A stretch of 64,000 nucleotides of DNA from Rotaria sordida (taxonomy: Eukaryota > Rotifera > Eurotatoria > Philodinida > Philodinidae), in NCBI GenBank assembly GCA_905250125.1, contig CAJNOL010000078.1, positions 233,463 to 297,462 of the forward strand, read 5' to 3'. This document shows positions 59,480 to 64,000 of the stretch, one piece after another. The stretch's first letter is position 1, and each line of letters begins with the position of its first letter. Below the pieces are notes generated by a model that saw nothing but the letters and a program-made list of their open reading frames with translations, was not told the origin of the DNA and did not search any database. The position numbers and the translations under genes were made by a program.

Positions 59480-60732
59480 GTCATTCAATACGACATGAGA
59501 TTATCTTTGAATTGTAGTTCTCGTCGAATATTATTACCTATTCGAAAAAAAAAATTAATATTCATATTTGTTCATTCAATAAACCAATTAAAAACAAAGA
59601 TAACAGATGGCGTATAAAATATATTCGAATGATTATCGGATACTTTCGCACTTTAATTATTATTTGTATACCGTGCTGTTCCGAAGTCACCAAGATTCAA
59701 AGGAATGATTAATCCTTGTTACGAGGATTGATGAACAAAAACAAAAAGAAAATGGTTCAATTTCGCTGAGGAAAAACAAGGAACACGTAAAGTTTGTCAA
59801 CACAACAAAAATCTTTCCTAATTCGATAATAAACATAGTTATATATCTTTTTTCATAGATAATATTAGTTGTTTTATGTTAGATGAACAATGATTTCTAA
59901 TATATAATGCTTATTATATCTCACTCAATAGTTCAAATGAACATGTTCTTCCACTTAGAAATGGAAATTTGTTTTCCAATATGAATTACGATTTATTAAC
60001 AGAGTATTACTTGTTTTTAATTTTCCATCCAGACCATAAGTAATCAATAGATAAGTTTCTTGGAAGAGTGCTCTTATCAATATTCCGAGCATATGCAAGA
60101 CTTTGAATCTAATTTATTTTTGATGTAAATGGCTGTTTTTTTTTTCTACTAGATGACTTTATCATCTGTCAAGCAAAAAGAAATAAAATTAGTCAATTTC
60201 GATATGTTTGCATTATTTGTTATGAGTTATTATATAAAAGAAAAATGATCAAAATATTCTTTGAAATATAATAATATAGTAATAGAAGTAGACACTTCTT
60301 CAATTTATATATTAATTGGTTAGTAAAGTAGTGTGATTCAAATATGTTCCGAAAGATTTTTTTTTTTAAAGATGTGAATGAGAACGATATAATTATAAAC
60401 TTTTTCAGATTTAAACATACAGAAACATGAATGATAAATAATGTTAAAACTATTTTTTTAGTTGAATTTTATAACTCATCAAAAGATGTCACTAAATATC
60501 ACATTCAATAGAAAACCCACATCAAGAACCAATAATACTATTTTTTTTTATAGGTTGAAATATCGCAAAATCTCGTGATTGAGGAAAAATATGATTCATT
60601 TGTTATAAATAATATTTTGTATTTTCCTGTATACGCGGCAACCTTCCGACAAAAATCTAAAAACAACAAACGTTTTCTCAACAAAAATAATCATTTTTGT
60701 TTGTTTTTTTTGCACTCAATAATACCTTCCGA
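59480..60732. other. Divergent intergenic region WDR45B / FAM114A
   Basis: 1.25 kb that should hold both promoters. AT-rich with no recognisable ORF or repeat pair. A TTTTTTTTATAG acceptor-like site at about 60543-60554 could mark the start of the FAM114A 5' leader. Confidence 0.55.
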
Positions 60733-63152
60733 ATGTCAAACCCTACTAGAGAAGATGATAGTAATGATGAATTTGAAAGTGCAGACGAAGGTGAATCAAT
60801 ATGTCCTCCTATAATTAAACTGCCGTCTTCACCTCTTTCATCTGATGCAATATTATCATCTACTAATGAAAATCAAGTTCAATCAATATCACATTCATCA
60901 GCAGTGACTGATGGTTGGGATGATTGGAATATTGATGATGAACAACCAATTGAAACTTCTAAACCATTACAACAAGATTCAATATCATCAGGATCATCAT
61001 CACCTTCAAAAACAGGTGATAGTTTATCACAAATTGGTTCTGATGAAGATGATCAATTGGAATCATCTACCCAACAACGTTTACAACGAAAAAAATGTCG
61101 TAAAAAACCAATTGAATTAAATTTAAATAAAGAAGATAATAAACTTAATACACAATTATCTCATTCAATTGAACAACATAATGAAGAAACATCAACAACA
61201 ACAACAACAAGTAAACATGATGTTAAAGATGCACATCAAATATTAGATCAACTTGCTGCTCAATCACCAAAACATACAGTAGATTTAATAAAAAATATTT
61301 TCTTTATTGAAAAAAAATAATCTGCTTTTCTTCAGACAACTTGGCATAATCCATGGAGTAATTTTGGAACATTTTTATCAACAGCTAAACAAAGTGTTTC
61401 AACATTAACAAGTACTGTTAGTATGTATTGATTTAATTTTATAATCTTCTTTTTGAGAAAAATATTTTTTTTTTGTTGTCTTTTTTTATTATTTTAGGTG
61501 AAGGTTTCAGTGCAGTTATTGAATCAGTTGAAGCTGGTCTTGGTGCACCTGATCCTCAACAATTAGCAGAAATGAATCGAATGGCATTTAAAATTAAAGG
61601 CGAAACATCAGATAGTGAAGATGGTTTGTCAAAAAAAAGAAAATTTTCTTTTTTTTTTGTTTTTACATCTATTTAATAGAATGTATAAAAAAAATTCAAT
61701 TTCTATTTAAAGAAATATTAATCTTGAAATTTTAAAAAAATGATTTATTTTTAGAACCTGAATCATCAAATATTCAAACAGAAAAAAATGATTCAATTAC
61801 AAATCAAGATGGTTGGTTTAATGCATTAAGTTTAGAAAAACTAACGAATACTGTATGTCACAAAATAAAGAATAATAAATTTGCTTATGTATTTGTTTTT
61901 ATTTATCTCAAGGGTATGAAAGTTGTTGCGGGTAGCCTTGATGTTCTTGAAACTGTTGGTAAAAAAACATTTGATGTATGTATTCAATGAAAACATGTCT
62001 ATGTCTAAATATATCGGAATTTTATTTCCAAAAAAAAAATAAAATAAAGGTAATTAATGAAGCTGATCCTGCATTACAAGGAACACGACGTTTATTAAGA
62101 AAACAAAATCAACCAACATTATCTGAAGTTAGTATAATTCACAGAAAGACTTTTTTTTTAAATTCTCTTTTCAATATTTTTTAGATAATACGTGAAGTAA
62201 AAAATGAAACTGAAACAAAAACAAGTACGACAAAAACTGAAATGACTACATTTTTACAATTATTTGAAAAACATCAAGGTAAAATTTTTCAAAAACAAAA
62301 AACAAACTTAAATTAAATTAAAACTACATTCTATTTTAGGTCTTGCTCATTTTGAAGCACTTGAATTATTATCAAATCAATCATCAATTACTTTACAAAC
62401 AATGAGTTATGGAAATGAAAAAATTCTTGAACAAATTGATAATTATTTTCAAGTAGATGATGATGATTTTGAAATTAATCACATTTCAGATTCATCAACA
62501 ATATATGATGATAATAATGATAATCATCATGTACCAAGTTTAGATATATTATCACAAAAATTTACTGCATATCAAACACAATTACGTTCAACAGTACCTG
62601 TTGATAAATTACTTGAAGTTTATGAATCAGCTAATCAATTTCTTACTGAATGGGATTGGATGGATACAGAACTTGATCAAAAAGTAAAACGAAACGAAAA
62701 GAAAAAAAAAGTAGACAAACAATTTTTTTTTTGTTTTTTTAAAATTTTAGACATTAGCTGATGAATCTATTGATTGTTTAGCTATATTATGTGCACGTAT
62801 TATTGAATATTATCGTCGAACTGCTGAATTATTCTTAATGGGTTGTAAAAGTTTAACATCATTTTCAATTGATATTGAATTATTAGCTATTTATAAAAAA
62901 CAACAAAAAGATTTTTCAAATATGCTTGCTGGTATACCAAATTTATTTGCTAAACATATGAAACAAACATCAAATATATCATCGAATGGAACTGATATAC
63001 CAATAAGATGTGATATGAAATTAAAAGAAAAACTTTTAAATCAAATGTTTATTCAATCATCTAGTTCACAAACATATGCTTCGGATGCATATGTTTTACT
63101 TAAACCTATTGTTAGTCAATCAATTTTATATCATACATCAACAACAAGATAG
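60733..63152 (+). CDS. FAM114A (NOXP20/DUF719) family protein
   Basis: About eight exons from ATG at 60733 to TAG at 63150-63152; the ORF is open a little further upstream, but MSNPTREDDSNDEFES gives the better start. The N-terminal half is acidic and disordered, with GWDDWNIDD and Ser-rich runs. The DUF719 core follows: WHNPWSNFGTFLSTAKQSVS, then GFSAVIESVEAGLGAPDP, a region with SLDVLETVGKKTFDVI and NEADPALQGTRRL, then FEKHQGLAHFEALELLSNQS, all matching vertebrate FAM114A1/A2 (GLDALEFIGKKTMDVI, FQGLSHLEALEMLS). The C-terminus is helical. Vertebrate members associate with Golgi/endosomal Rab2 and neuronal development, but the molecular role is poorly defined. The invertebrate gene cannot be assigned to A1 or A2. 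Confidence 0.88.
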
Positions 63153-64000
63153 AAATAAATTTGTTTTCTTTTTTTTTTCTTTTGTTTTCTGGATTTCGAT
63201 CTACTCAGTGTTCATAACAGTCAATTGAATATTGGTTTAATTTATCTATTTATTTTTTTTTCTCTTGTGTATCTATGAAGAGCGAAATGATACATTATTT
63301 CATACCGGGGGATTAAATATACTTGACAATTTACAAAGAAAATAACGAAACTGGTTGAAAAGATGAATCTTATAAATAAAAGATAGAAAAAGCTATTTTA
63401 TGATTTGTATTAAGAATGCAACAGCAACGATAAATACTGATGCCATCGGTCTGAGATAGAGCGTTGCATTGATGTAGGCAAGATAAAACTACGATGATCT
63501 TAGATTCATTTCGATTTTTTTTAGTCGATGGAAGTTTATTTCAAGAAAATAGCTGAGTTTTATCAAACTGTGAGAATTAAGCCTTTCTCGAATTCGAAAA
63601 TTTCAACAATCTTCCTATAGATTCGAATTTTTGAACACTAAAAACCTTTAGTCTCTTTTTATAAAATTCAATTATTTTATTAAAATTGCCTTCCTGATCG
63701 AGAAAATCAAAATCAATACAAAACTATCCTAATTTCATTAGGCGTTCACCATTAGCCTGTACGTACATTTTAAGACTAGTGCACCAGTACCATTACATCC
63801 CTAATTTGTATAGTAAGAGAATTTTTCAGCATTGTCTATATGTGACACTTCAAAAATTTTTCCTTTTTCTAAAATAAATAATTGTCAAGAAAATATAGCA
63901 GACATAACGGGCGAACCGAAAGTTTTGAGACAAAATATTTGTTTATTTTTTAAATACGTTGAAAGTGTATTCAAGGAGACGATAGCTATGAGTTAGGATC
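63153..64000. other. 3' flank of FAM114A to window end, no gene seen
   Basis: 0.85 kb, AT-rich with no ORF I can support. At about 63909 the sequence GGGCGAACCGAAAGTTTTGA could be the start of another repeat element cut by the window edge. Confidence 0.5.

Overview
The window looks like AT-rich nuclear DNA of a small invertebrate animal. A bdelloid rotifer (Adineta/Rotaria type) is my best guess. This is inference from four things: recognisable animal orthologues; dense genes with many 50-70 bp GT-AG introns; A/T-ending codons with the standard stops; and several start codons that sit directly on a splice acceptor, as expected with spliced-leader trans-splicing. No bacterial, viral or CRISPR features were seen. 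There is one 10-base assembly gap (9146-9155).

Layout. 1-1545 (-): 5' part of an armadillo-repeat RAP1GDS1-like gene. 3188-5842 (+): SREK1-like splicing factor with two RRMs and an RS tail. 5843-9473: gene-poor, with a decayed gene and the gap. 9474-12824 (+): Shaker-type Kv channel with an unusual pore. 14579-18380 (+): nucleolin-like protein with GAR, RRM, acidic, RRM, RRM order. 21278-23943 (-): unknown disordered 535-aa protein. 25217-25597 (-): BAP18-like chromatin subunit. 26434-28657 (+): PSMD7/Rpn8. 28897-33382 (+): SMPD2 neutral sphingomyelinase. 33450-38592 (+): ABCB9/TAPL-like half transporter. 38593-47246: 8.6 kb with no confident gene. 47247-55608 (+): SLC4-family sodium bicarbonate transporter. 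56723-57455 (-): MRPL21. 57624-59479 (-): WDR45B/WIPI3. 60733-63152 (+): FAM114A. 63153-64000: no gene.

The genes do not form one pathway. Two pairs are packed tightly enough to be candidate polycistronic units resolved by trans-splicing: SMPD2 with ABCB9 (67 bp apart), and WDR45B with MRPL21 (168 bp apart). In both, the downstream ATG immediately follows a polypyrimidine-AG acceptor. SMPD2, ABCB9 and WDR45B all relate to lysosomal or endomembrane lipid biology, but the co-location may be chance.

Most introns are 50-70 bp. Many of the long ones (0.6-1.9 kb) contain short non-autonomous foldback or terminal-inverted-repeat elements of at least six families. These include a mariner-like MITE with TA duplications that fills the BAP18-PSMD7 promoter, a hAT-like MITE with an 8-bp duplication, and an element carrying a 21-bp minisatellite. 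The most notable gene-level observations are the altered Kv pore, the rearranged nucleolin with a tandemly duplicated exon-intron module, and the possible operons.
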